A stretch of 64,000 nt of DNA from Rhizobium sp. Root483D2 (GTDB lineage: Bacteria; Pseudomonadota; Alphaproteobacteria; Rhizobiales; Rhizobiaceae), in assembly GCF_001426685.1 (NCBI RefSeq), contig NZ_LMFB01000020.1, positions 17,783 to 81,782 on the forward strand, written 5' to 3'. A program made the position numbers and the translations under genes. This document shows, in pieces, positions 16,888-26,320 of this stretch (position 1 is its first letter; every line of letters begins with the position of its first letter). Under the pieces are notes generated by a model. The model made no database searches. It was not told the origin of the DNA and worked only from the letters and a program-made list of their open reading frames with translations.

Positions 16888-17645
16888 TGAATGAACTCGA
16901 AGCCGTTCTTGCCGGCGAACTCGACCGCTGGCAGCAGGCGGGAAAAGTCGCGCAGTTCTGGCTGCGGGATGACGACGCGATCGAGCCGACGGCGGCGCTC
17001 GACCGGTTGCTGCATGTCTCCAGCGCCTTTTCCGTGCCCCTGACGCTCGCCGTCATTCCCGCGCATACGGGCGAGGCCCTTGCCGGCCGGCTGCAGGGGG
17101 AGCCATCCTGTTCCGTTGCCGTCCACGGCTGGTCGCACCGCAACCATGCGGGCCCGGCGGAAAAGAAGCAGGAGCTTGGCCGCCATCGGCTGGCGGATAC
17201 GGTGCTTGCGGAATTGAGCCAGGGCTTTGACCGGCTCACCGCTCTTCATGGCAGCCGGTTCGTGCCGATGCTGATCCCGCCTTGGAACCGGATCGACGCG
17301 GGCCTTATTGCGCAGCTGCCCGGCCTGGGCTACTGGGCGCTCTCGGTGTTCGGCCCGGAAAAACCGGCCGCATTGCCTTTGATCAACACGCATGTGGATG
17401 TCATGGACTGGCACGGAACGCGCGGCGGGCGCGATCCCCGGACGCTGGCTCTGGAAATCGCCGCGCGCATGCGGGTGATGTTCGATCAGGGCGGGACGAT
17501 GGGGCTTTTGACCCACCACCTGGTTCATGACGAGGCCGTGTGGGATTTCATGGCAGCGCTGTTCCAGGCGACGGTGAACCATCCTGCCTGCCGCTGGACG
17601 CCGGTTGCGGATATTCTGCGGGAACAGCGCGCATCGACGGGATAG
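16884..17645 (+). CDS. NodB-like polysaccharide deacetylase family protein
   Basis: A 253-residue protein of the glycoside hydrolase/deacetylase superfamily. QFWLRDDDAIEPT (residues about 25-37) supplies the Asp pair in place of the usual TFDDG, and VHGWSHRNH near residue 75 supplies the H-x3-H metal ligands. LIPPWNRID corresponds to the RxPY region (Arg replaced). There is no signal peptide, so it would act in the cytoplasm, possibly on a lipid- or nucleotide-linked N-acetyl sugar made with the coupled GT4. Converges with the MBL gene, 12 bases away. Confidence 0.8.
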   Translation: MMNELEAVLAGELDRWQQAGKVAQFWLRDDDAIEPTAALDRLLHVSSAFSVPLTLAVIPAHTGEALAGRLQGEPSCSVAVHGWSHRNHAGPAEKKQELGRHRLADTVLAELSQGFDRLTALHGSRFVPMLIPPWNRIDAGLIAQLPGLGYWALSVFGPEKPAALPLINTHVDVMDWHGTRGGRDPRTLALEIAARMRVMFDQGGTMGLLTHHLVHDEAVWDFMAALFQATVNHPACRWTPVADILREQRASTG

Positions 17646-17657
17646 AGATCCCTTGGC

Positions 17658-18488
17658 TCAGAGGTCGATCACCTGGCCGTCGCGGGCGGTGATGGCGCCG
17701 TTGAATTCGCGGCCGGCAAGCCGCTGGATCTCATCGAGTTCGCTGTCGGTGCGCAGCGGCGAATGATGGATGAAGGCGACCTGTTTGGCTTTTGCCGTCT
17801 TGGCGAGCCGGATGGCCTGCTGCCAGGAGGAGTGGCCATAGCCGACATGGCGTTGCATCTCGTCATCGGTATACATGCAGTCGTAGAGGAAGAGATCGGC
17901 GCCATCGATGAGGTCCAGCACGGCGGGGTCGAGCGTGCCGGGCTTGTGTTCGGTATCGGTGACCAGCACCGCGACGCGGCCGTTCCATTCAACGCGGTAG
18001 CCGATGGCGCCGCCGGGATGGTTGAGGCTGCCGGTGCGGATCGTCACGCCGGGATAGGGAACCAGCGTATCGCCGGAGCGGAAGTCGCGGCAGTTGATCG
18101 AGGCGCGGCAGATATCCGGCTCGACCGGGAACCATGGCGGCCGCATGAACTCGCCGATCATCTGGCGGGTGGACATGCGTCCGGCCAGATGTCCGGACCA
18201 GAGGGTGACCGAGGCATGCGGATCAAACAGCGCCGGCAGATAGGGCAGGCCGACAATATGGTCGTAATGGCAGTGGGTGAAAAACAGGTTGAAATCGGAA
18301 ATGCCCTCGGATTTCAACGCCTGGCCGGCGGGCATCAGGCCGGAGCCGGCATCGAACAATAGCCGGTGAGGACCGCATTGCATCTCGATGCAGATGGTGT
18401 TGCCGCCATAGGTCTGGAATTCGGTCCCTGAGACCGGGAGGCTGCCCCGCACTCCCCATAACCGCACCCGAAACACGTTTTCGTTCAC
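17658..18488 (-). CDS. MBL-fold metallo-hydrolase (PhnP-like)
   Basis: A 276-residue metallo-beta-lactamase-fold protein. The dinuclear metal site is complete: HCHYDH (residues 72-77), His157 (LNHPGG), Asp178 (VTDTEH) and His241 (IHHSP). The N-terminal WGVRGSLPVSG and TYGGNT are typical of the COG1235/PhnP group, whose members hydrolyse cyclic or phosphodiester substrates. The GTG at 18488 has GAGG six bases upstream. Cytoplasmic. Substrate unknown; a cyclic phosphodiester is a family-based guess. Confidence 0.82.
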   Translation of the reverse strand: MNENVFRVRLWGVRGSLPVSGTEFQTYGGNTICIEMQCGPHRLLFDAGSGLMPAGQALKSEGISDFNLFFTHCHYDHIVGLPYLPALFDPHASVTLWSGHLAGRMSTRQMIGEFMRPPWFPVEPDICRASINCRDFRSGDTLVPYPGVTIRTGSLNHPGGAIGYRVEWNGRVAVLVTDTEHKPGTLDPAVLDLIDGADLFLYDCMYTDDEMQRHVGYGHSSWQQAIRLAKTAKAKQVAFIHHSPLRTDSELDEIQRLAGREFNGAITARDGQVIDL

Positions 18489-18599
18489 TCTCTCGCCTCA
18501 GTCACGGAAAAATACTTTGCCCTTCCGTTTGCAACTGTCCCACATAACCCTTAAGGCCGTCTTTTTATCGGGCTTGATTAACCAAGCCGCATTTTCGCC

Positions 18600-20489
18600 A
18601 TGGTAACGAAACTGCTTGGGTTAAGCGAGACTTCAATTCGCTTTTTCTTTCCACATATGCCAGAGACGAAGAGAAACGAATCCGGTTTGAACGTGCAGAC
18701 GGAAAATACCGACAGAATGCCGCCCGCAACGCATCCGCGCATCGCCATTGTCGCCGACGCGCATTTTCACGATCTCTATGCAGATTACGGCTTTCCCGGC
18801 ATCGTTCAGGATGGCCGCCGGCTGACCTTCCGGCTGCTTGCCGACACCGCCCGCTCGACAAGGGTCTTCAACGAAAGCTATTTCGCGCTCCACCATACGC
18901 TTGCCGATATTGCCGGGCGCGGCATTCGCCATGTCGTTCTGCTCGGCGACTATTCCGATGACGGGCAGGTGGAGACGGTGCGCGGCGTGAAGCGGGTGCT
19001 TGACGATTATGCGGCACGCTTCGGCATGCGGTTTTACGCAACCACCGGCAATCACGATATTTTCGGCGCCGATGGCCGCCACCGCGCCAAGCGGTTTCTC
19101 AATGCGGATGGCAGCTACAGCCTTCTCAGCAGCGACCCGCATCTGCGCGACCGGGGCGCGCATGCGGTGATCGCCAGCGGCGATATGTATTGCAAGGGCT
19201 ATCCGGACGGCCTCAACGACATGGCGGACTTCGGCTTTTTCCCGCAGCCCGGCGATCTTCATTGGGAAACGCCGTTCGGGACCAAGGGCGATCCGGCCGC
19301 GCGGATCTATGAGGTTCGTTCGCCGGACGGACAGACGGCGCGCCGGCTGATGGATGCATCCTATCTGGTCGAGCCTTTTCCCGGCGTCTGGCTGCTGATG
19401 ATCGACGCCAATGTCTTCGTGCCTGTCGATGGCGTAGCGCCGGGCGAGGACGGTGACTTCGCCGACAGCACCAGCGCCGGCTGGAACGCGATGCTGGTTC
19501 ACAAGCGGTTCGTTCTCGACTGGATGGCGGATGTCGCGCGGCGAGCGCGGCTTAAGGGCAAGTGCCTGCTGGCATTTTCGCACTATCCCGTTCTCGACCC
19601 GCTCGATGCAACCGTCGAGGACGAGGTGGCGCTGCTCGGGCTAACCGGGATGGCGCAACGCATTCCGCATGACGATGTTGCCGGCGCGCTGATCGAGGCC
19701 GGGATCGACATGCATTTCAGCGGCCATCTGCATGTCAACGACACCGCGCAATATCGCCGCGGCGAACGGTTCCTCACCAACATCGCCATGCCCTCGCTCG
19801 TGGCCTTTCCCGGTGCCTACAAAGTGCTTGATATCGGCGACGAGACGTTTCGCATCGAGACGGTGGGGATCGAGGCGATGCCGCTCGCCGATGACCTGCG
19901 CCAGGCCTACCGGCTCGAGGTTGTGCCGTCGCGGCTGGAGGCCGGCGGCATGCTCGATGCCGGGGACTATGGTGGTTTCCTCTTCGAGCATATCGGCCAT
20001 CTGGTCGGACGGCGTTACCTCAAGCGGGAATGGCCAAAAGAGATTGCGGCTCTGATCCGCAGTCTCGACCTTGCCGATCTGGCAATATTGGCGCTGATCG
20101 TAGAGCCGGTTGCCGCCGGCGATGCGATGGCGGCCATCGCTGCCGCGCGTGACGACAAAGACCTGCAGAAAAGGCTGGCGGCGCGTTTGACCAAGGCAGA
20201 GACCGGCGCGCTGCAGGGCATTTCCGCTCTGAATTTTCTGGCGGACTGGTACCGGCTGCGGATGGGGAGCGAACTGGCATTGGGCTGGATCGGCGCGGAC
20301 AAGATCGCAGCTTATCGGGCGGTCGCGCAATTGTTTGCCGATCGCGGCGGCGATGAGCCGGGCGCGGTGCAGGCGCAGTTCGCGCTGATTTTCCGGATGT
20401 TGACGCACTACATGTCCGGCCTGCCGTCGGGCAATTTCAGCATCAGCCGGACAAACGGCGCGATCGAAGCGGATCGGTCCACGCTCTAA
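18600..20489 (+). CDS. Calcineurin-like metallophosphoesterase
   Basis: Up to 629 residues. All five metal motifs are present: VADAHFHD (D-x-H), LLGDYSDDG, TTGNHDIFG, AFSHYP and SGHLHVND. A long C-terminal helical region (residues about 430-629) has no recognisable domain. No signal peptide is evident from the ATG at 18600; no strong ribosome binding site is visible at 18600, 18657 or 18717, so the start is uncertain. Divergent from the MBL gene with a 111-base gap. The phosphoester substrate is unknown. Confidence 0.8.
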   Translation: MVTKLLGLSETSIRFFFPHMPETKRNESGLNVQTENTDRMPPATHPRIAIVADAHFHDLYADYGFPGIVQDGRRLTFRLLADTARSTRVFNESYFALHHTLADIAGRGIRHVVLLGDYSDDGQVETVRGVKRVLDDYAARFGMRFYATTGNHDIFGADGRHRAKRFLNADGSYSLLSSDPHLRDRGAHAVIASGDMYCKGYPDGLNDMADFGFFPQPGDLHWETPFGTKGDPAARIYEVRSPDGQTARRLMDASYLVEPFPGVWLLMIDANVFVPVDGVAPGEDGDFADSTSAGWNAMLVHKRFVLDWMADVARRARLKGKCLLAFSHYPVLDPLDATVEDEVALLGLTGMAQRIPHDDVAGALIEAGIDMHFSGHLHVNDTAQYRRGERFLTNIAMPSLVAFPGAYKVLDIGDETFRIETVGIEAMPLADDLRQAYRLEVVPSRLEAGGMLDAGDYGGFLFEHIGHLVGRRYLKREWPKEIAALIRSLDLADLAILALIVEPVAAGDAMAAIAAARDDKDLQKRLAARLTKAETGALQGISALNFLADWYRLRMGSELALGWIGADKIAAYRAVAQLFADRGGDEPGAVQAQFALIFRMLTHYMSGLPSGNFSISRTNGAIEADRSTL

Positions 20490-20509
20490 CGCTGTGACAA
20501 ATGCGAGCG

Positions 20510-20983
20510 CTAATCGGCCTTGCGGGCGCGGCTGCGGGCTTCCGACAGTTCGCTCGTCGTGTGGCTGAGGCGGTCAGCCAGCACGCGCATGATCTCGATG
20601 GTGATCTCGGGGAAATCCGTGAGCAGCTTGAGGAAATGGTCCTTGCGGATACGCAGGGCTTCCACGGCCGTCGTCGTCTGTACGGTTGCGGTTCGCGAGA
20701 CATCGCAGAGGATGGCGATTTCGCCGACGATCGAATTGGTTTCGACTTCGGCGATCTTGACCGGGCCGGTCGAGGAATCGACAAGGATGTCCGCCTTGCC
20801 GGCCAGGACGACATAGGCCGCATCACCGGTATCGCCCTGATGGAAGAGCGCTTCGCCGGGATCGTAGCTCACGCGGTCGGACGTGAACGCGAGAAGCTTC
20901 AGCTTGCCGGGTTCGACATTCGAAAACAGCGGCACCCGCCGCAGCATTTGAACTTCATCCTTCAACAGCATAATCGTGCCCAT
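20510..20983 (-). CDS. Single-domain cyclic-nucleotide-binding protein
   Basis: A 157-residue protein made almost entirely of one cNMP-binding domain. The phosphate-binding cassette GEIAILCDVSRTA (residues 87-99) keeps the Glu (88) that binds the ribose 2'-OH and the Arg (97) that binds the cyclic phosphate, so binding of cAMP or cGMP is likely. It has no helix-turn-helix and is therefore not a CRP-type regulator; a short basic C-terminal helix follows. The ATG at 20983 is preferred to an upstream TTG. It follows the degenerate ABC protein on the same strand, 111 bases downstream, and may be its regulatory partner. Confidence 0.88.
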   Translation of the reverse strand: MGTIMLLKDEVQMLRRVPLFSNVEPGKLKLLAFTSDRVSYDPGEALFHQGDTGDAAYVVLAGKADILVDSSTGPVKIAEVETNSIVGEIAILCDVSRTATVQTTTAVEALRIRKDHFLKLLTDFPEITIEIMRVLADRLSHTTSELSEARSRARKAD

Positions 20984-21094
20984 TCCCAATTTTCTGCTTC
21001 CCCGGTCATCAACCGGTCATCTCCACCGGTCTCGCCATGGGGAAGATTGTCCATGCCTGCATCCCCGTCGCACGCATGGGCTCCACCATTGACA

Positions 21095-23812
21095 TTATGA
21101 TGACACAAGCTCCTTAAAGATACCGTTATTCTCAACCAGCGCTGCATGCGTTCCTTCTTCCACCAGCAAACCGCGGTCGAAGACGAGCACGCGGTCGAAC
21201 AGACTGGACAGAGCCGTGTTCGACAGGACCCAGATCACGGCCGGATTGCGGCCGTCGCGGCGCACCAGCTTCAGCACATCGCGGACGATCTCGTCCTGGA
21301 GGCGATGGTCGAGGCCGGGCAGGGGCCGGTTGAAGATGTAATATTCCGACTTGCGCACCAGCGCCCGCGCCAGATTGAGCTTTTGCCGCTGCACCGCCGT
21401 CAGGCGCTTGCCGCCGGCGCCGAGATTGAAATCGAGGCCGATGGCGATGACGCGCTCGAGAAGCCCGAGCGAGTTCAACAGCGAGCTGACGATGGAGCGG
21501 ATGCGCTTGGAGCCATCGGTATGCTTGTGGCTGATGCGGCCAAACAGGATGTTGTCCATCAGGCTTGCCGATGCCAGGTAATGTTCGGGATCGTAGCGCT
21601 CGATGTCGCCGCGCATCGTGTCCGGCAGGCCGTCATGGAACTGGCGGCGCACATCGACGATCTTGGCCATCAGCTCCTCGGTCAGGAGACCGAAACGATG
21701 GCGGGGCTCGACATAGCGGAAGCTCAGCCGGATGATCTGGCCGCGGTCGTCCTCGGATGCGGCGTCGAAACCCTTGCCCTTCAGCTTCTGCAGCAGCAGC
21801 TGATAGTCGGGAATATCGTCCGCCGTCATGAAGGTGAGCTGCTGGAAGAACGGATGATCCGGCGGCAGATCGGCAAACAGCTCGACCGCGTTTTCGGCGA
21901 TGCTGTAGCCCATGTCGAACAGGATGCGGTCGAGACCGGAGCGGCCGACGACGGAGCGGAAATAGGCGTTCTTGCCGATGGCCTTGCCGATCAAAGCGGG
22001 GCCGGTGGCCGTGCCGAACAACAGGTTTTCGCCGACGGTTGCCTCGGTATTGTAGGCGCCGGGCTCGAAGGACACGACAAGGCTGCTCAGCCCCGCCTCT
22101 TCAAGTTCCGAGCGAAGTGCGTGGCGCATCTCGACAATGCCCTCGGCAAGGCCGGGGTGGTCGCCGGGAGACACGGTGCTGCGTAGGGCGAGATCGAGAA
22201 TGTCCTTCGACAGCTGCACCGTATCGAGCACCGAGAGAACCGGCGCGAAGAGATCGTCGCGGTTGGTCGCATTGGCGGCGTCGTAATCGATCCAGTCGCT
22301 GTTGACGTCATAGTCCGGGTTTCCGGCCAGTTTCGCCTCGTTGATCTGCCATTTGCGATGGGTGGCGCCGGTGCCCTCGTAGGTGGCTTCCTTCATCGGC
22401 GCATGTTTGAGGCCGTAGAGGAGATTGTCGCGCAGGGTGCCGTAGAAGAAATAGGCATCGGAGGAGACGTAGGAGATCGCCCGTCCGGTCACTGATTCCG
22501 GCAGTTCCAGGAGATCGTCGCCGCCCGCCGTCACCTTGCCGCTTTCCGGCCAGGTGAGACGCGCAAACGCTTCCGCCAGCATATCGCCGCCGCCGGCAGC
22601 ACCGCCGACAATGGCAACGGTTTCGCCGGGATGGATCTGCACCGACACGCGCTCAAGCAGCTTGGCGCCGCTATCGTCTGCGACCGACAGGTTGACGGCT
22701 GCCAGCGGATGTTTCATCGCGCCGGCATTCGTGATGGCCATTGTCTGAATGGCCGGGTCGATGGTCTTGTCGACGCTGAACTGCTCGACGACCTGGATAT
22801 ATTTCACCTGGACGTCCTGGCGGGTCTGGTCCCAGTCGATCAGGTCTTTCAACGGGCCTGGCAGGTCCTTGTAGGCGCTGATGACGGCGATCAGCTGACC
22901 GATGTCGAGACGGCCCTGCAGCGCCAGATAGCCGCCGATACAATAAAACAGGAACGGCGTCAGCTGGGCGAGGAAGTTGTTGATGAACTTGACCAGGAAT
23001 TTCCACTGGTAGAGATCATAGCGGATCTTGAAGATGCGGCCGAGGCGGGATGCAATGTCGGCGCGCTCGTAATTGGACGTGTCATAGGCATGGATGGTGC
23101 CGATACCATCGACGATTTCGCTGACCCGGCCGGCGAGTTCGCGCGCGGTGATCTGGCGCTCGCGGCCAAGCACCAGCAGGCGGCGGCGCATGCGCGGAAT
23201 GATGATTGCCTGCACGCCGACCATGACGGCGGCGATCAGCCCGAGCCAGGTATTCTGCATGAAAATGAAGAACAGGGCGGTCAGCGCCTGGCCGCCGAGC
23301 AGCGCCGGCTGGACGAAGGCATCGCCGGTGAAGCCGCCGAGAGGCTCGACTTCATCCTTGACCATGCTGGACACTTCGGCGCCCTTCATGCGCTTGAACT
23401 GGCCGGGCGGGAAACGCAGGATACGGTCGACAAGTTCAAAGCGGATGCGGCGCAATAGCCGCTCGCCGAGACGGCCCTTGTAGGTATTGATATAGAACTT
23501 GAAGAGGCCGTTGATGATGACCAGCAGCAGGAAGACCATGCTGAGCGCAAACAGGGTCTGTGTGCGGGTCAGCTCGAGCCCGCCAAACAGCGAGATCTCT
23601 CCAGTCCATGGCAGCGAGAAACTGAGGTCCATGAAGGTCTGGGTGGCGCCGGGCTGATCGAAACCCTCACCCTGGATCGGCCCGTTGACGATCTGCTTGG
23701 GCAGGTCGAACGACAGGAAATAGGGGATCATCGAGACGGCGACGACCAGGAGGATCCAGAGCTGCTGGCCTCTCGTGTGCGTCCAGATGTAGCGCGCTAT
23801 GCTTTTTTCCAT
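21095..23812 (-). CDS. ABC exporter-like protein with degenerate, expanded nucleotide-binding domain
   Basis: About 905 residues (909 if a TTG at 23824, overlapping the upstream stop, is used; numbering here from that TTG). Residues 20-345 form an ABC exporter membrane domain (type IV) with about six helices. The following domain has the fold order of an ABC ATPase but every catalytic motif is altered: Walker A GGAAGGGDM (407-415, Asp where Lys belongs), Q-loop YVSSDAYFF, signature region LGAGGKRLT (801-809), Walker B YYIFNRPLPGLD (828-839, Asp-Glu replaced by Asn-Arg) and H-loop WVLSNT (no His). About 300 extra residues lie in the middle, and the post-Q-loop motif occurs three times (463-471, 596-604, 754-762). 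ATP hydrolysis is therefore unlikely. Confidence 0.82.
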   Translation of the reverse strand: MEKSIARYIWTHTRGQQLWILLVVAVSMIPYFLSFDLPKQIVNGPIQGEGFDQPGATQTFMDLSFSLPWTGEISLFGGLELTRTQTLFALSMVFLLLVIINGLFKFYINTYKGRLGERLLRRIRFELVDRILRFPPGQFKRMKGAEVSSMVKDEVEPLGGFTGDAFVQPALLGGQALTALFFIFMQNTWLGLIAAVMVGVQAIIIPRMRRRLLVLGRERQITARELAGRVSEIVDGIGTIHAYDTSNYERADIASRLGRIFKIRYDLYQWKFLVKFINNFLAQLTPFLFYCIGGYLALQGRLDIGQLIAVISAYKDLPGPLKDLIDWDQTRQDVQVKYIQVVEQFSVDKTIDPAIQTMAITNAGAMKHPLAAVNLSVADDSGAKLLERVSVQIHPGETVAIVGGAAGGGDMLAEAFARLTWPESGKVTAGGDDLLELPESVTGRAISYVSSDAYFFYGTLRDNLLYGLKHAPMKEATYEGTGATHRKWQINEAKLAGNPDYDVNSDWIDYDAANATNRDDLFAPVLSVLDTVQLSKDILDLALRSTVSPGDHPGLAEGIVEMRHALRSELEEAGLSSLVVSFEPGAYNTEATVGENLLFGTATGPALIGKAIGKNAYFRSVVGRSGLDRILFDMGYSIAENAVELFADLPPDHPFFQQLTFMTADDIPDYQLLLQKLKGKGFDAASEDDRGQIIRLSFRYVEPRHRFGLLTEELMAKIVDVRRQFHDGLPDTMRGDIERYDPEHYLASASLMDNILFGRISHKHTDGSKRIRSIVSSLLNSLGLLERVIAIGLDFNLGAGGKRLTAVQRQKLNLARALVRKSEYYIFNRPLPGLDHRLQDEIVRDVLKLVRRDGRNPAVIWVLSNTALSSLFDRVLVFDRGLLVEEGTHAALVENNGIFKELVSS

Positions 23813-23820
23813 GGGGAGAT

Positions 23821-24420
23821 TCAACTGGCCGTGTAACGGGTGTCAAGGACGTAGAAGCGCCGGGCCGCATAGGGCGTGCCGGCGATCTCCGGGTCGTGCA
23901 GATGAAGATCGAACTGGCTGCGGATCGTCACAGCCGGGCGGCTGACGATGTGCGGGACCTGGGAGGCGGCGCGTTCCAGCTCCGGCGCATATTCGATGAC
24001 GACGGTTCCCGCATTGTCGATCAGCGAGAACAGAAGGTCACCGAGCGGATCCTTTTGACCGAAGGGTTTCAGCGAATAGCCGAGCAGGACGAGGCCGTAG
24101 CTTCCGGGCTGGTAATGATAATCGATCTCTTGAAACTTGGCCGGAATATGCCGCACATGGCATTGCCTGCCGTTCAGTTCGCTGGCCTCATAGGCCTGCG
24201 TCTTCGGATCGACGGACGTGACGGATAGCGGGTGATGGGTGAGGTAAGGGGTAACCGGCCGGATATGGCCGCCGATTTCCAGGATGTGCGGGCAGTCACG
24301 CATGAAATGCGCGGCAAAAACCTGCCGCATGGTTGCGCCCAGACCGGCCAGATGCGGTATGTCCTTTCCCGCCTCGACCGGCGGCGGAACGGAGGTGGCA
24401 TCCTTCCGGTTGACTTGCAT
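23821..24420 (-). CDS. SAM methyltransferase-like protein, divergent glycine motif
   Basis: About 199 residues. ILEIGGHIRPVTPYL resembles methyltransferase motif I and SVDPKTQ the acidic motif II, but the usual GxGxG is not intact. YGLVLLGYSLKPFG is in the motif IV position. The ATG at 24420 has GGAG eight bases upstream. The gene abuts the ABC exporter-like gene and is divergent from the methyltransferase gene at 24459 with only 38 bases between starts. No firm function can be given. Confidence 0.65.
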   Translation of the reverse strand: MQVNRKDATSVPPPVEAGKDIPHLAGLGATMRQVFAAHFMRDCPHILEIGGHIRPVTPYLTHHPLSVTSVDPKTQAYEASELNGRQCHVRHIPAKFQEIDYHYQPGSYGLVLLGYSLKPFGQKDPLGDLLFSLIDNAGTVVIEYAPELERAASQVPHIVSRPAVTIRSQFDLHLHDPEIAGTPYAARRFYVLDTRYTAS

Positions 24421-24458
24421 TCCTTGCACTCCAGAAAAGTCCAGCCTACAACACGCGC

Positions 24459-25136
24459 ATGATGAAAACTACCCGACCAAACGAAGCAAACACAACAGAT
24501 TGGCACGAAAGTGCCTTCGATATCATCCGCGGTCTATCCGCCTATACGGGAAGCTCTCTGATCGAAGGCCTTGCGAAAGTGATCGCCAAATATCCGGATG
24601 CGGACCTCGGCACGGCCTTCAACCACAAGCAGGTTGGAAGCAAGATATGGGCACGCGAGAAGCTGTTTGAAAGCCTGGGCGGAAAATTTAAACATATCGT
24701 CCTGCTCGGCGGCTGGTACGGCGTTCTTCCCGCCATGTGTTTCGATGACGGCCGGTTCGACATCGGTCTCCTGGAGAGCATCGATATCGACCCTGAGGTG
24801 GCCGGGATCGCCCGGACGCTGAATGCCCATGCGGGCGAGCGTTTCCGGGCGATGACGCAGGATATGTATGCGCTCGACTATGCCAAACGCGGTGCCGACC
24901 TCGTCATCAATACCAGCTGCGAACATATTGCCGATCTGCCGGGCTGGCTGTCGCTGCTGCCGCGTAAAACGCAGGTTCTGCTGCAGTCGAACGACTATTT
25001 CGCCGAGCCGACCCATATCAACTGCGTGCCGTCGCTGGAGGCTTTCCGCGAGCAGGTGGCGCTTAGCCATGTGGCCTTTGCCGGCGCGCTGAAGATGAAG
25101 AACTATACCCGCTTCATGGTGATCGGCACGGTCTGA
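24459..25136 (+). CDS. Class I SAM-dependent methyltransferase-like protein
   Basis: A 225-residue protein. KHIVLLGGWYGVLPAMCF takes the place of motif I, LLESIDIDPEVAGIA is motif II (acidic residue for the SAM ribose), DMYALDY is motif III and LVINTSCEHIADL is motif IV. The substrate is unknown; N- or O-methylation of a sugar or of a small precursor of the surrounding glycan cluster is possible. It converges with the glycosyltransferase at 25175; a CTGATCGCT/AGCGATCAG hairpin lies between them. Confidence 0.75.
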   Translation: MMKTTRPNEANTTDWHESAFDIIRGLSAYTGSSLIEGLAKVIAKYPDADLGTAFNHKQVGSKIWAREKLFESLGGKFKHIVLLGGWYGVLPAMCFDDGRFDIGLLESIDIDPEVAGIARTLNAHAGERFRAMTQDMYALDYAKRGADLVINTSCEHIADLPGWLSLLPRKTQVLLQSNDYFAEPTHINCVPSLEAFREQVALSHVAFAGALKMKNYTRFMVIGTV

Positions 25137-25139
25137 TCG

Positions 25140-25178
25140 CTGATCGCTGATCCCTGGTCCCGCGGTCCGAGCGATCAG
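25140..25178. terminator. Possible bidirectional terminator hairpin
   Basis: CTGATCGCT (25140-25148) and AGCGATCAG (25170-25178) are perfect inverted nine-base arms around a GC-rich 21-base loop, between convergent genes. There is no T-run on either strand, so the call is tentative. Confidence 0.35.
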
Positions 25179-26320
25179 AGCAGTCCGCGCAGGATTTCGG
25201 CGGTGCGCTGGGCGCCGTCGAGATCGAGGCTGTGGGGCGGACGTTCGGATGCTGCCAATGCGGCCTGGATAGCCTGCGTCATCATCTCAGCCGAAAGATC
25301 GTCTTCGCGCAGGACATGCGCCAGTCCAAGCTTTTGAAGACGCTCGGCCCTGACCGTCTGTTCGGTCTCGCCGCCGGCGGTAAAGGGGATGAGCAGCGCA
25401 TGGCAGCCGGCGCGCAGGATGTCGCAGACCGTGTTGTAGCCTGCCTGTGACACCGACAGCTTTGCACCGGCCAGAAGGCTCGCGAAATCCGGACGGAAGC
25501 GGAGGACGCTGACGTGGGCGGGTGCATCCGCCTTGATCGCGTCGAAATCGGATTGCGGCAGGTTGGGGCCGGTGATCAGAGCAAAGGACAGACTCGTGCC
25601 GATCGCTTTTGCGGCGTCCAGTGCGGCGCGGATCAGCGCATTGCCGACGGCGCCGCCACCGGCCGAGACGATGATATCGAACTTTTCCGTGGGGTGCGCC
25701 GGGGGCGGGGCTGCCACCAGTCCGGTATAGATCACCTTGCCGGTGATCTCGGCCGCCAGCGGAAACGTATCTTCGAGCTTAGCGAAGGCGGGATCACCAT
25801 GCACCAGCACGCGGTCGAAATAGAGTTTGACGAGCGCGACGGTTTCTTCGTCGCGGCCGGGCTTGGAGCGTTCCTGCAGGATATCGCGCAGCGATGTGAC
25901 GACGAGGGGCTTCTGATCCATCGCCGCGATCGCCTCCAGCAGCGGCAGGAGTTCGAAACGGACCTGGCGGCGGCCGAAGGGGAAGGCTTCGATGATGACG
26001 ATATCGGGCTGGCTTTGGTGAAAAGACGCAAGCAGCCGCTCCCGGCGATTGTCCTTGAAGGCGTCATCGACCGGATTGCCGTCGATATCGGCGAGCCCGG
26101 AAAAACCGGCATCGCCAGCGGTGATCGGCGGCAGGGCGACGTGATGGACCTGCGGCCCTGGAAAGCCGCTGACCGGCGTGCCGCCTGTCACCACCGTGAC
26201 CTCGAAACCGTCGGCGGCGAGGGCGCGGGCGATGCGGCTGGCGCGGGCGAGATGGCCGATGCCAAGCAGATGCTGCACGTAGAAAAAGGCGCGGGGGGCT
26301 CTTGGCTCGCTACCGGTCAT
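25175..26320 (-). CDS. Glycosyltransferase, GT-B MurG/UGT-like
   Basis: About 381 residues. The N-terminal YVQHLLGIGHLARASRIARAL is the acceptor-side loop seen in MurG/UGT-like enzymes; the C-terminal VSAGGGAVG and SQAGYNTVCDILRAGCHALLIPF match the nucleotide-sugar binding region. ATG 26320 overlaps the stop of the preceding GT4 gene (ATGA) and has GGA eight bases upstream; a longer start at 26335 is less likely. Last gene of the long minus-strand operon that begins with the family-5 ABC importer. Confidence 0.85.
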   Translation of the reverse strand: MTGSEPRAPRAFFYVQHLLGIGHLARASRIARALAADGFEVTVVTGGTPVSGFPGPQVHHVALPPITAGDAGFSGLADIDGNPVDDAFKDNRRERLLASFHQSQPDIVIIEAFPFGRRQVRFELLPLLEAIAAMDQKPLVVTSLRDILQERSKPGRDEETVALVKLYFDRVLVHGDPAFAKLEDTFPLAAEITGKVIYTGLVAAPPPAHPTEKFDIIVSAGGGAVGNALIRAALDAAKAIGTSLSFALITGPNLPQSDFDAIKADAPAHVSVLRFRPDFASLLAGAKLSVSQAGYNTVCDILRAGCHALLIPFTAGGETEQTVRAERLQKLGLAHVLREDDLSAEMMTQAIQAALAASERPPHSLDLDGAQRTAEILRGLL

